Of a stretch of 42,013 nucleotides of DNA, positions 31,928 through 41,333 are shown piece after piece. The DNA lies in contig JAODMO010000059.1 of assembly GCA_025464995.1 (NCBI GenBank), positions 1 to 42,013 on the forward strand. The letters run 5' to 3'. Numbering within the stretch: position 1 is the stretch's first letter; each line of letters begins with the position of its first letter. A model generated the notes under the pieces. It was not told where the DNA came from, searched no databases, and saw only the letters and a list, made by a program, of their open reading frames with translations. The DNA comes from Microbacteriaceae bacterium (GTDB taxonomy: Bacteria; Actinomycetota; Actinomycetes; Actinomycetales; Microbacteriaceae). Position numbers and translations under genes: made by a program.

Positions 31928-33298
31928 GTGGTAGACCCGTCAGAGCAGGTCGTTCTCGCAGATCCAGCAGTGATCGCGGGGCTCGACTATTGGCGCGAGC
32001 TACCCATCAAGCAGCAACCCTCGTGGCCGGATGCCGCGGCCGTCGCCGCAGCGTCGAAGCAGATCGCGAGCTTCCCGCCGCTCGTCTTCGCGGGCGAGGT
32101 CGACGACCTCCGCGAGAAGCTCGGGCGTGCCGCATCCGGCAACGCGTTCCTGCTCCAGGGCGGCGACTGCGCCGAGACCTTCGCCGGTGCCACGGCCGAG
32201 CAGATCAAGAACCGAGTGAAGACGATCCTGCAGATGGCGGTCGTGCTCACCTACGGCGCGTCGATGCCCATCGTCAAGATGGGTCGCATGGCAGGGCAGT
32301 TCGCGAAGCCCCGCTCGACCGACACGGAGACGCGGGGAGACGTGACCCTGCCCGCCTACCGCGGAGACATCGTCAACGGCTACGACTTCACGGCCGAGGC
32401 CCGCACGCCCGACCCGAGCCGCCTGGTGCAGGGGTACCACACGGCCGTGTCGACGCTCAATCTCGTGCGCGCCTTCACGCAGGGTGGTTTCGCCGACCTC
32501 CGGCAGGTGCACTCGTGGAACAAGGGCTTCGCCGCCAACCCGGCCAACAAGCGCTACGAGATCCTCGCCCGCGACATCGACCGAGCCATCAAGTTCATGG
32601 AGGCGGCGGGAGCCGACTTCGACGAGCTGCGCCGCGTCGACTTCTACGCGAGCCACGAGGGCCTCCTCATGGACTACGAGCGCCCCATGACGCGCATCGA
32701 CTCCCGCACGGGCACGCCGTACAACACGAGCGCGCACTTCCTCTGGGTGGGGGAGCGTACGCGCGACCTCGACGGCGCCCACATCGACTACTTCTCGCGC
32801 GTGCGCAATCCGATCGGCGTCAAGCTCGGCCCCACGACGAGCCCGGACGACATGCTGCGGCTCATCGACAAGCTCGACCCCGATCGCGAGCCAGGACGAC
32901 TCACGTTCATCACGCGCATGGGTGCCGGAAAGGTGCGCGACGCGCTGCCGCCGCTGCTCGAGGCGATCAAGGGACACGAGGCGACTCCGCTCTGGGTGTC
33001 CGACCCGATGCACGGCAACGGTCTCACCACGTCGACCGGCTACAAGACCCGTCGCTTCGACGATGTCGTCGACGAGGTGAAGGGATTCTTCGAGGCCCAC
33101 CGTGCCGTGGGAACACACCCGGGCGGCATCCACATCGAGCTCACGGGCGACGACGTCACGGAGTGCCTCGGCGGGTCGGAGCACATCGACGAGGCGACTC
33201 TCGCGACGAAGTACGAGTCGCTGTGCGACCCGCGCCTCAACCACAAGCAGTCGCTCGAGCTCGCGTTCCTCGTGGCCGAGGAGCTTGCGGCGGTCTGA
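31928..33298 (+). CDS. aroG: Class II 3-deoxy-7-phosphoheptulonate (DAHP) synthase
   Basis: 456-aa first enzyme of the shikimate pathway, condensing phosphoenolpyruvate and erythrose-4-phosphate. The class II (plant-type/AroAII) sequence is clear: FAGEVDDLREKLGRAASGNA, FLLQGGDCAETFAGAT, KMGRMAGQFAKPRS, YASHEGLLMDYERPMTR, WVSDPMHGNGLTTSTGYKTR and GIHIELTGDDVTECLGG. GTG 31928 follows AAGGGAG at normal spacing. It converges with the PASTA kinase gene, the same arrangement as aroG near pknL in mycobacteria. Confidence 0.94.
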   Translation: MVDPSEQVVLADPAVIAGLDYWRELPIKQQPSWPDAAAVAAASKQIASFPPLVFAGEVDDLREKLGRAASGNAFLLQGGDCAETFAGATAEQIKNRVKTILQMAVVLTYGASMPIVKMGRMAGQFAKPRSTDTETRGDVTLPAYRGDIVNGYDFTAEARTPDPSRLVQGYHTAVSTLNLVRAFTQGGFADLRQVHSWNKGFAANPANKRYEILARDIDRAIKFMEAAGADFDELRRVDFYASHEGLLMDYERPMTRIDSRTGTPYNTSAHFLWVGERTRDLDGAHIDYFSRVRNPIGVKLGPTTSPDDMLRLIDKLDPDREPGRLTFITRMGAGKVRDALPPLLEAIKGHEATPLWVSDPMHGNGLTTSTGYKTRRFDDVVDEVKGFFEAHRAVGTHPGGIHIELTGDDVTECLGGSEHIDEATLATKYESLCDPRLNHKQSLELAFLVAEELAAV

Positions 33299-33309
33299 GC
33301 CGGGCGGTG

Positions 33310-33339
33310 GAGGGCGGTCCGCGAGCGCGGGCCGCCCTC
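33310..33339. terminator. Strong hairpin between aroG and the kinase gene
   Basis: GAGGGCGG (33310-33317) pairs with CCGCCCTC (33332-33339), and the inside also pairs (CCGC with GCGG around GAGC). It lies just after aroG in a convergent gap and probably terminates aroG, perhaps both genes. A T-run is absent. Confidence 0.5.
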
Positions 33340-33418
33340 ACTCCTTGCGCGGCCTCTCCCGGCGAGAAACGCGCCGAGCGCCGCTGACTCGGCGTCGTGC
33401 CGTGGCGCGTGGCATTCG

Positions 33419-35362
<1,944 letters not shown>

Positions 35363-35368
35363 CGGGAC

Positions 35369-35374
35369 AGTCTA
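35369..35374 (-). promoter_or_regulatory. Candidate -10 element (TAGACT) of a leaderless start
   Basis: On the minus strand TAGACT is followed by six bases and then the GTG start of the kinase at 35362, with no ribosome site. Confidence 0.45.
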
Positions 35375-35451
35375 AAGTTCGCGCGGCGGGAGTCCCGGTT
35401 GAACACGGGGTGGTTCGACAACCGGGGCGACTCTCCCGTGTATCGGTTTGG

Positions 35452-36789
35452 TTACGCGAGCTCTGAGAGCCAGAACCGGGCCGAGTTCTCCCACTTCGCG
35501 TACGCGTCGGGGAAGGCGGAGATCTGCACCCGCTGCGCCGCCTGCGTGACCGTGAGCGACGACCAACCGGGAACGTCGAGCAGTCCGGCCGTCACCCCGC
35601 GGTTCGGGTTCGACGGTCCGCCGTAGAAGAGCCGCGCCGCGTGGGCGGGGTCGGTGAGCTGCGCGGCGGTGCCCCAGCCCGAACTCGGGCGCTGCTGGAA
35701 GAGACCGACCGAGTCGAGGTGCCCGTAGTCGATGTTGCGGAGGCTCGACTCCTGCATAGCCGCGGAGAGCGCGATGATGATTCCGTATTTGCTGACGCCG
35801 AGGCTCTTGCCGACCTGGATGATGGTGCGGGCGTTCGCGGTCATCTCCCCGGTGAGCAGCGTGACCGCGCCGTTCGTCGAGGTGGGGGCGGATGGCGCCG
35901 TCGATGCGCTGGGCACGACGAGTGTGCGGCCGGCGTAGATGACGCTCGTGATGGTGAGCTTGTTCGCTGCGAGCAGCGCCTGCACCGACACCCCGACCTT
36001 CGTGGCGATCCTGGAGAGCGTGTCGCCGGAGACGATCGTATAGCTGCCGGTGCCTGCCACCGGCGCGGCCGGTCTGGGCGCCACGGGGGCGGCCGCGCGC
36101 GCGGCGGTTGCCGCACCGGGGATCGCGAGTTTCTGGCCGGGGTAGATGATGCTCGATGCGCTCAGGCCGTTGGCCGAGAGAACGGCCTGGGTGGAGACCC
36201 CGAAGCGGCTCGCGATGCGGCTGATCGTGTCGCCCTTGACGATGGTGTATCCGCCGGTGGGCTGTGTCGGCGCGGAGACCGGAGCGGGGGCGGCGGAGAC
36301 GGCACCGCCGACGAGCTTGAGCACCTGGCCGGGGAAGATGGTCGACTTCCAGCCCAGGCCGTTCAGTGCGAGAACGGATGCGGTGGACAGCCCGTAGCGG
36401 CCGGCGATGCTGCTCACCGTGTCGCCCGACGCGACGCGGTAGGTGCTCGGGGCGGCCGCGGTCTCGATCTCGCCCTCGGGTAGTTCGGCGGCGGCGGGGA
36501 CGCCGGCATCCCGTACCGTCGCGGTGGGGCGCTGCGCCTTCTCGGTCTTGTCGCCGGACGGTGCCTTCGACTCGAGGTGCTCGATCGGCCCGGTGAGGTT
36601 CATCGACACGGCCATCGATCCGACGAGGATGATCGGCATGGTCGCGAACATCGTGCGGCTGAACTTGCCGGTGTCTCGAGCGGGCTGGCGGTCACCATCT
36701 GGCGTGAAGGACGACGACTGTGTCGGCGTCAGTCCGGAAAGTGCGGTGCCCGCGGTCGTGCGTGCGTCGTGCTCAGAAAAGCTGGTCAT
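35452..36789 (-). CDS. Membrane-anchored protein with three LysM domains and a lytic C-terminal domain
   Basis: 445-aa cell-wall protein. A cytoplasmic N-terminus of about 46 residues precedes one membrane helix (about 49-65). Three LysM repeats follow (about 116-160, 180-224 and 249-293; each with a SGDTxSxIA or KGDTISRIA core) separated by Ala/Pro linkers. The C-terminal region (315-445) has AMQESSLRNIDYGHLDSVGL then FQQRPSSGWGTAAQ, a lysozyme/transglycosylase-like fold with catalytic-looking Glu347. It would bind and possibly cut peptidoglycan. It lies upstream of the kinase gene on the same strand, with 89 bp between, so wall sensing and wall cleavage may be linked. Confidence 0.85.
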   Translation of the reverse strand: MTSFSEHDARTTAGTALSGLTPTQSSSFTPDGDRQPARDTGKFSRTMFATMPIILVGSMAVSMNLTGPIEHLESKAPSGDKTEKAQRPTATVRDAGVPAAAELPEGEIETAAAPSTYRVASGDTVSSIAGRYGLSTASVLALNGLGWKSTIFPGQVLKLVGGAVSAAPAPVSAPTQPTGGYTIVKGDTISRIASRFGVSTQAVLSANGLSASSIIYPGQKLAIPGAATAARAAAPVAPRPAAPVAGTGSYTIVSGDTLSRIATKVGVSVQALLAANKLTITSVIYAGRTLVVPSASTAPSAPTSTNGAVTLLTGEMTANARTIIQVGKSLGVSKYGIIIALSAAMQESSLRNIDYGHLDSVGLFQQRPSSGWGTAAQLTDPAHAARLFYGGPSNPNRGVTAGLLDVPGWSSLTVTQAAQRVQISAFPDAYAKWENSARFWLSELA

Positions 36790-36852
36790 GTGATTCCCCG
36801 TCTAACTCCCGGCCAGGATGACCGCACACCGGTGGTGCGATCGTCCCAACGT

Positions 36853-36923
36853 GTCACAGTTGCCTATCAGAGTCAATCAATGTGACTGATGTGACTCCGG
36901 TTAATCTGCGTGAAACATTCACG
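36853..36923. promoter_or_regulatory. Candidate operators in the LysM / Rv2175c-like divergent promoter
   Basis: The 185-bp divergent gap holds GTCAC (36853-36857), a direct repeat GTGACT-GAT-GTGACT (36882-36896) and a perfect palindrome CGTGAA-ACA-TTCACG (36909-36923). Direct repeats of a GTNAC type are known for the cell-wall regulator MtrA in actinobacteria; assignment to MtrA is only a guess. The palindrome would suit a dimeric regulator. Confidence 0.35.
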
Positions 36924-36974
36924 TATCCGCCAGTCAATCCCACGAAAGGCACGGCGTCGTGTCACGCTTGTTGG

Positions 36975-37313
36975 GTGACTGATACTCCCGATGCCACATG
37001 GCTGACCGTTCCTGACCTGACCGAGATCCTCGGGCTCAAGGTGAGCCAGGTGCGACGTCTTATAGAGGACCGCGCGCTTCTGGCCCGCAAGATCGACGGG
37101 GTCTGGAAGGTTCCCGCCTCATTCATCGTCGATGGCGAGCCGATGAGCGAACTGCGCGGCACGCTGATCGTGCTCGGTGACAGCGGCTTCACCGACGATG
37201 AGGCGATGCGCTGGCTGCTCAGCCCGGAGGACAGCCTGGGCGTGAGTCCCATTGACGCGTTGCACGCCGGCCGTAAGGCGGAGGTTCGACGCGTCGCTCA
37301 GGCCCTCGGCTAG
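36975..37313 (+). CDS. Rv2175c-family DNA-binding protein
   Basis: 112-aa protein (TDTPDATWLTVPDLTEILGL onward) with a winged-helix-like DNA-binding half (EILGLKVSQVRRLIEDRALLARKIDGVWKVP, described here by its core LKVSQVRRLIEDRAL) and a C-terminal helical domain. Mycobacterial Rv2175c is a substrate of the neighbouring kinase PknL, and phosphorylation blocks DNA binding. GTG 36975 is the start supported by similarity; the frame extends to 36882 without it. Ribosome site is weak. The gene lies close to a PASTA kinase, so the same kinase-substrate relation is likely. Confidence 0.85.
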   Translation: MTDTPDATWLTVPDLTEILGLKVSQVRRLIEDRALLARKIDGVWKVPASFIVDGEPMSELRGTLIVLGDSGFTDDEAMRWLLSPEDSLGVSPIDALHAGRKAEVRRVAQALG

Positions 37314-37334
37314 AACCAGGCCCTCGGCTAGAGC
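37299..37334. repeat. 18-bp tandem duplication across a stop codon
   Basis: CAGGCCCTCGGCTAGAAC (37299-37316) is repeated at 37317-37334 with one mismatch. The first copy encodes the QALG end and stop of the Rv2175c-like protein. The unit is a multiple of three, so the second copy is an in-frame duplicate of the end and stop codon, lying untranslated behind the first. Confidence 0.8.
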
Positions 37335-37375
37335 GCGGGCGCTCGGGGGCGCGCGAGCCCGTAGGTGGTGCGCCC

Positions 37376-38500
37376 TCAGGCGGTGCGTCGGATGACGGTG
37401 TCCGCAAGCTGCGTCAGTTGTGTTCGCGACGACGTGCTGAGCGGAGCATCCGCTATCGCCGCCGTGGCGAGGCCGACATTGTGGGCGATGATGCGCTCTA
37501 CTCGCTCGATTGCTCCGCTATCACGGATGATTCCCTGCAGCACGTCCACTTGACGCGAATCGAGCTCGGGGTCGCCGAGCAACTCGTCGAGGAGCGACCT
37601 CGCGTTCGAAGGAAGCGACGGCCGGGTAAGCGCGACGAGCACGGTGCGCTTTCCCTCCCTGAGGTCGTCACCCGCGGGCTTGCCGGTGACGGCCGGATCG
37701 CCGAACACGCCGAGCATGTCGTCGCGCAGCTGGTAGGCGATGCCGAGGGGAAGCCCGAAGGCGCGCAGCGCCGCGACCTGATCGGCGGTGGCACCGCCCA
37801 GGGCGGCACCGATCGCGAGCGGCGCCTCGACGCTGTACTTCGCCGACTTGTAGACGATGACGCGGTGGGCGCGGGGGAGCAGTTCGCTCTCCGGGTGGTT
37901 GCGCCAGGCGTTCTCCTCGACGATGTCGAGGTACTGCCCGACGGTGACCTCGGTGCGCATGTGGTTGAACTCCGCGCGCCCGGCCGCGCTCGACAGCGGG
38001 TCGGCGAGTGCGCGGAGGCCCTCGTCGAACAACTCGTCGCTCCATCCGAGCAACAGGTCGCCGAGGAGCAGCCCGGCCGACTCGCCGAACGACCCGGGGT
38101 CACCGAGCCAGCGGCTGTCGGTGTGCAGGCGCTCGAAGCGCTTATGGACCGAGGCTCGTCCGCGTCGGGTGTCGGAGTTGTCCATGATGTCGTCGTGCAC
38201 GAGCGCCGCGGCGTGGAATAGCTCGAGGGCGGCGGCGGCCGAGACGACGGCGGGGAAGTCGCGCTGCGCGGAGTCGTCAGCGAGGTCGAAGCCGGTTCCC
38301 GGCGAGCTCACAGACTGCCATCCCCAGTAACAGAAGAGGGCACGGAATCGCTTGCCGCCGGCCACCACATCGCGCGAATACCTGACGAAGTCGCCGATGT
38401 CGTCGGAGATGCTCGACAGTCGCGGTGTGCGCTCCTCCAGGAATTCGTCTATTCGTTCTTGGACAAGGTCAACTAACCGCGTACTCTCAGCCACACTCAT
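37376..38500 (-). CDS. idsA2: Polyprenyl (geranylgeranyl-type) diphosphate synthase
   Basis: 374-aa trans-prenyltransferase that builds C15-C20 or longer isoprenoid diphosphates. The first Asp-rich motif is VHDDIMDNSDTRRG (D103-D107) and the second is YQLRDDMLGVFGD; GGKRFRALFCYWGW is the substrate-binding block. Chain length cannot be fixed from sequence, but the aromatic residues before the first motif (ELFHAAALVHDD) suit a short product. Corresponds in place to mycobacterial idsA2. ATG 38500 is used; upstream is a divergent gap with the DUF3040 gene. Confidence 0.9.
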   Translation of the reverse strand: MSVAESTRLVDLVQERIDEFLEERTPRLSSISDDIGDFVRYSRDVVAGGKRFRALFCYWGWQSVSSPGTGFDLADDSAQRDFPAVVSAAAALELFHAAALVHDDIMDNSDTRRGRASVHKRFERLHTDSRWLGDPGSFGESAGLLLGDLLLGWSDELFDEGLRALADPLSSAAGRAEFNHMRTEVTVGQYLDIVEENAWRNHPESELLPRAHRVIVYKSAKYSVEAPLAIGAALGGATADQVAALRAFGLPLGIAYQLRDDMLGVFGDPAVTGKPAGDDLREGKRTVLVALTRPSLPSNARSLLDELLGDPELDSRQVDVLQGIIRDSGAIERVERIIAHNVGLATAAIADAPLSTSSRTQLTQLADTVIRRTA

Positions 38501-38572
38501 AGCCTACCCAGCCGCGCGGGGCGTATTATTGGAAACCAATCGCGTCGATAGTAGGAGCCGGAGGGGATCAGG

Positions 38573-38947
38573 ATGGCACTTTCCGAGCAGGAGCAGCGTC
38601 TTCTCGAAGAGATGGAGCGGGGTCTCTATCAAAACGACGCCGACTTCGTTGCAACAGTCGGCCAGCGACGAGGCAAGCCGAACTACACCGTCGTAGTCGT
38701 CGGCGCACTCCTCGGAGTACTGGGCATAGCGACGATCATCGTCGGTGTCGTGATCCAGCAAACGCTGGTGGGTGCCCTCGGGTTCGTCATGATGTTCGCG
38801 GGCGTGCTGCTCGCCATCGCGCCGCCTCGGCGCGACGAGCCGATCGCCCGGACGGCGTCGCCGCGCGGCAAGCCACGAAAGGCGGCCGGGTTCATGGAGA
38901 ACCTCAACGACCGCTGGGACAAGCGTCAAGACGAGCGCGGCCGTTAG
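38573..38947 (+). CDS. DUF3040 membrane protein
   Basis: 124-aa protein with MALSEQEQRLLEEMERGLYQ, the conserved DUF3040 N-terminus, two close membrane helices (about 42-62 and 65-84) and a basic tail ending DKRQDERGR. Common in actinobacteria next to the division cluster; function unknown. GGAGGGGATCAGG precedes the ATG. A strong terminator follows, so it is probably transcribed alone. Confidence 0.9.
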   Translation: MALSEQEQRLLEEMERGLYQNDADFVATVGQRRGKPNYTVVVVGALLGVLGIATIIVGVVIQQTLVGALGFVMMFAGVLLAIAPPRRDEPIARTASPRGKPRKAAGFMENLNDRWDKRQDERGR

Positions 38948-38977
38948 GCACAATCGGCCAGACCGGTCTCGTAGATC

Positions 38978-39007
38978 AGGACCGACCCTCGGGTCGGTCC
39001 TTTTTTT
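38978..39007 (+). terminator. Rho-independent terminator
   Basis: AGGACCGACC (38978-38987), loop CTCG, GGTCGGTCCT (38992-39001), then a run of seven T. It ends the DUF3040 transcript and insulates the mraZ operon. It is the only textbook terminator in the window. Confidence 0.92.
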
Positions 39008-39126
39008 ATGCCCGATTTCGGTCGATTTTCGCCTCATCCCCTCCATTTTCCTCCACCATCGTTTCCCTCATGAATCCGGGCGAGTTTCGGAGAATAGTGG
39101 CGCAGATCGCGGCTTTTCGTAGGTTT

Positions 39127-39152
39127 GTGGAGGGATGTGGAGTAAAGTGGGG
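39127..39152 (+). promoter_or_regulatory. MraZ operator repeats
   Basis: GTGGAG (39127), GTGGAG (39137) and GTGGGG (39147) are spaced exactly ten bases apart, the arrangement of MraZ-binding TGGGN-type boxes before mraZ genes. A TAAAGT hexamer (39143-39148) overlaps the second spacer and third box and may be the -10. Autoregulation by MraZ follows from family knowledge. Confidence 0.8.
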
Positions 39153-39187
39153 GTTATCCATCCGGGCCGGAGCGAAGGGAGAGTGCC

Positions 39188-39619
39188 GTGTTTCTTGGCA
39201 CCCACGCTCCCAAGCTCGACGACAAGGGCCGCGTCATCCTTCCCGCCAAGTTCTGGGAGGAGCTCTCCAGCGGCCTCGTCATCACAAGGGGGCAGGAACG
39301 CTGCCTGTACGTCTTCACCGAGCGTGAGTTCGAGTCGGTGCACGACAAGATCCGCCAAGCACCCGTGACGAGCAAGCAGGCCCGCGACTTCCTGCGCGTG
39401 TTTCTCTCCGGAGCGAGCCAGGAGCGCCCCGACAACCAGCACCGCATCACGATCCCTCCGGCACTGCGTGAGTACGCCAACCTGGGTCGCGAGCTGACCA
39501 TCATCGGCGCGGGAAGCCGCGCCGAGATCTGGGACACGGCCACCTGGAACGCCTACTACGAGAGCACCGAATCGGCCTTCTCCGACACCGACGAGGAGGT
39601 GATCCCCGGACTCTTCTAG
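39188..39619 (+). CDS. mraZ: Transcriptional regulator MraZ
   Basis: 143-aa ring-forming DNA-binding protein with two AbrB/SpoVT-like halves: [20 protein letters not shown] in the first, and [20 protein letters not shown] in the second. It represses its own division/cell-wall operon. GTG 39188 is preceded by a GAAGGGAG site. Operator repeats lie 36-61 bases upstream of the start. Confidence 0.95.
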   Translation: MFLGTHAPKLDDKGRVILPAKFWEELSSGLVITRGQERCLYVFTEREFESVHDKIRQAPVTSKQARDFLRVFLSGASQERPDNQHRITIPPALREYANLGRELTIIGAGSRAEIWDTATWNAYYESTESAFSDTDEEVIPGLF

Positions 39620-39640
39620 CTCGTTGGCAGTGACTCCCAG

Positions 39641-39704
39641 CCGGGTGGTCGCCCTGACTTTCTTCCCCGATGTCAGGTCGAACCGGATGGGGATCACCGC
39701 CCGC
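39641..39704 (+). ncRNA. Candidate mraW leader RNA, pseudoknot-like
   Basis: Between mraZ and rsmH the RNA can form an outer helix GGGTGG (39643-39648) with CCGCCC (39697-39702), a hairpin CCTGAC (39653-39658) with GTCAGG (39672-39677), and a third pairing of loop bases TCCCC (39664-39668) with GGGGA (39689-39693), which gives a pseudoknot. Location fits the actinobacterial mraW RNA motif, a predicted structured leader before rsmH (mraW). Identity with the Rfam family is not tested. Confidence 0.55.
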
Positions 39705-39724
39705 GATACAGGAACCGATTGACT

Positions 39725-40678
39725 ATGAACAGCAACGACATCCACACCCCCGTGAACCTCGAGCGCACGATCGAACTGCTCGGCCCCGCGCTCCAGCGCG
39801 ACGGGGCTGTGCTCGTCGACGCCACCCTCGGCATGGGCGGACATGCCGAGGCGTTCCTCACCCGGTTCCCCGGCATCACCTTCGTCGGCATCGATCGCGA
39901 CACCGACGCCCTGCGGATAGCGGGCGAGCGCCTCGCGCGGTTCGGTGACCGCGTGCACCTCGTCCACGCCGTCTATGACGAGATCACCGAGGCACTCGCC
40001 AGGCTGGGAATCGACGCGGTCTCTGCCTACCTCTTCGACCTCGGGGTATCGTCGCTGCAGCTCGACGAAGTCGACCGCGGATTCTCCTATTCGAAGGACG
40101 CGCCGCTCGACATGCGGATGGACTCCTCGTCGCCCCTCACGGCAGAGCGCATCCTCGCCGAGTACAGCGAATTCGAGTTGCGCCGCATCTTCTACGACTA
40201 CGGCGAGGAGAAGCTCGCGCCGCGCTACGCGAGCAAGATCGTGCAGCGCCGCGAGGTCGAGCCCTTCGTGCGTTCGTCGCAGCTCGTGGAGACGATCATC
40301 GCCGCCACCCCTGCCGCGGTGCAACGCGCCGGCCACCCCGCCAAGCGCGTCTTCCAGGCGCTGCGCATCGAGGTCAACCAGGAGCTGTCAGTGCTCGAGC
40401 GCGCCATCCCCGCCGCCATCGACTCGCTCGAGGTCGGCGGACGAATCGTGGTGCTGTCGTACCAGTCGCTCGAAGACCGCATCGTCAAGCGCATCCTCGC
40501 CGCGCGGTCGTCGTCCACGGCGCCCGCCGGACTCCCCGTAGAACTGCCCGAGCACAAGCCGGAGCTCAAGCTCCTCGTGCGCGGAGCCGAACTCGCCTCG
40601 GAGGCCGAGAAGGCAGTCAACCCCCGAGCAACCCCCGTGCGCCTCCGTGCCGCCGAACGTCTGAGGAGAATCCAGTGA
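39725..40678 (+). CDS. rsmH: 16S rRNA (cytosine(1402)-N4)-methyltransferase RsmH
   Basis: About 317-aa SAM-dependent methyltransferase that modifies C1402 of 16S rRNA in the decoding centre. [14 protein letters not shown] opens the protein; [16 protein letters not shown] binds [22 protein letters not shown] and PLDMRMD follow; [12 protein letters not shown] and [13 protein letters not shown] close the domain. ATG 39725 or TTG 39719 can start it: AGGA at 39710 is five bases from the TTG, eleven from the ATG. The following gene overlaps by four bases. Confidence 0.95.
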   Translation: MNSNDIHTPVNLERTIELLGPALQRDGAVLVDATLGMGGHAEAFLTRFPGITFVGIDRDTDALRIAGERLARFGDRVHLVHAVYDEITEALARLGIDAVSAYLFDLGVSSLQLDEVDRGFSYSKDAPLDMRMDSSSPLTAERILAEYSEFELRRIFYDYGEEKLAPRYASKIVQRREVEPFVRSSQLVETIIAATPAAVQRAGHPAKRVFQALRIEVNQELSVLERAIPAAIDSLEVGGRIVVLSYQSLEDRIVKRILAARSSSTAPAGLPVELPEHKPELKLLVRGAELASEAEKAVNPRATPVRLRAAERLRRIQ

Positions 40679-41286
40679 GCAGCAGCCTCGCCTTCGCCAC
40701 CCCGCTGCGCGCTCCCCACGAGGAGACGCGCGCGCCCCACATCGAGATCGTCTCGACTCGCGAGCAGCGCAAGGCCCGCCCGCGCGTCGTCTACGCCGTC
40801 GTCACCGTCGCGAGCCTCTTCGTGATATTCATCGCGCAACTGCTGCTGAGCATCGTCGTGTCGGATGGCGCGTACCGCATCGCCGGGCTCCAGACCGAGC
40901 AGCGCGACCTCGCCCGTCAGGAGCAGGCGTTGAGTGAGCATCTCGACCTGCTCGCGTCGCCGCAGAACCTCGCCGCCCAGGCGGAGTCGCTCGGCATGGT
41001 GTTGAGCAACACCTCGCCCGTCTTCCTGCGCCTCTCCGACGGAGTGATCGTCGGCGACGCCGGGGGAAGCACCGGCCCGGGAGACAGCGTGCTCGCCGCC
41101 GACGGAAGCCTCGTGCCGAACGCGCTGCTCGGCCACATCCCGCTCGTGACCCCCGCCCCGATGGCCACGACACCGGCCACCGCCACCGGTGCGACGCCGC
41201 TGACACCGGGCGCGCCTACGGTGCCCGCCGCCGACGGGTCGGTAGCCTCGACACCGATGGCGCTACCCTCGCCGGTGGTGCGCTAG
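40675..41286 (+). CDS. ftsL: FtsL-like cell division protein with extended C-terminus
   Basis: 203-aa single-pass membrane protein. A cytoplasmic N-terminus (about 1-38) is followed by a membrane helix ([22 protein letters not shown], abbreviated here to its core [15 protein letters not shown]) and a leucine-zipper-like coiled coil ([20 protein letters not shown]). Position between rsmH and ftsI and the architecture match FtsL. The last 70 residues are Pro/Thr/Ala-rich and disordered, making it longer than a typical FtsL of 90-130 aa. GTG 40675 overlaps the rsmH stop by four bases. Confidence 0.85.
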   Translation: MSSSLAFATPLRAPHEETRAPHIEIVSTREQRKARPRVVYAVVTVASLFVIFIAQLLLSIVVSDGAYRIAGLQTEQRDLARQEQALSEHLDLLASPQNLAAQAESLGMVLSNTSPVFLRLSDGVIVGDAGGSTGPGDSVLAADGSLVPNALLGHIPLVTPAPMATTPATATGATPLTPGAPTVPAADGSVASTPMALPSPVVR

Positions 41287-41333
41287 AAACCAGCATCGCT
41301 GGGTACGCAAGCCAACGGTAAGGAACCCACGCA

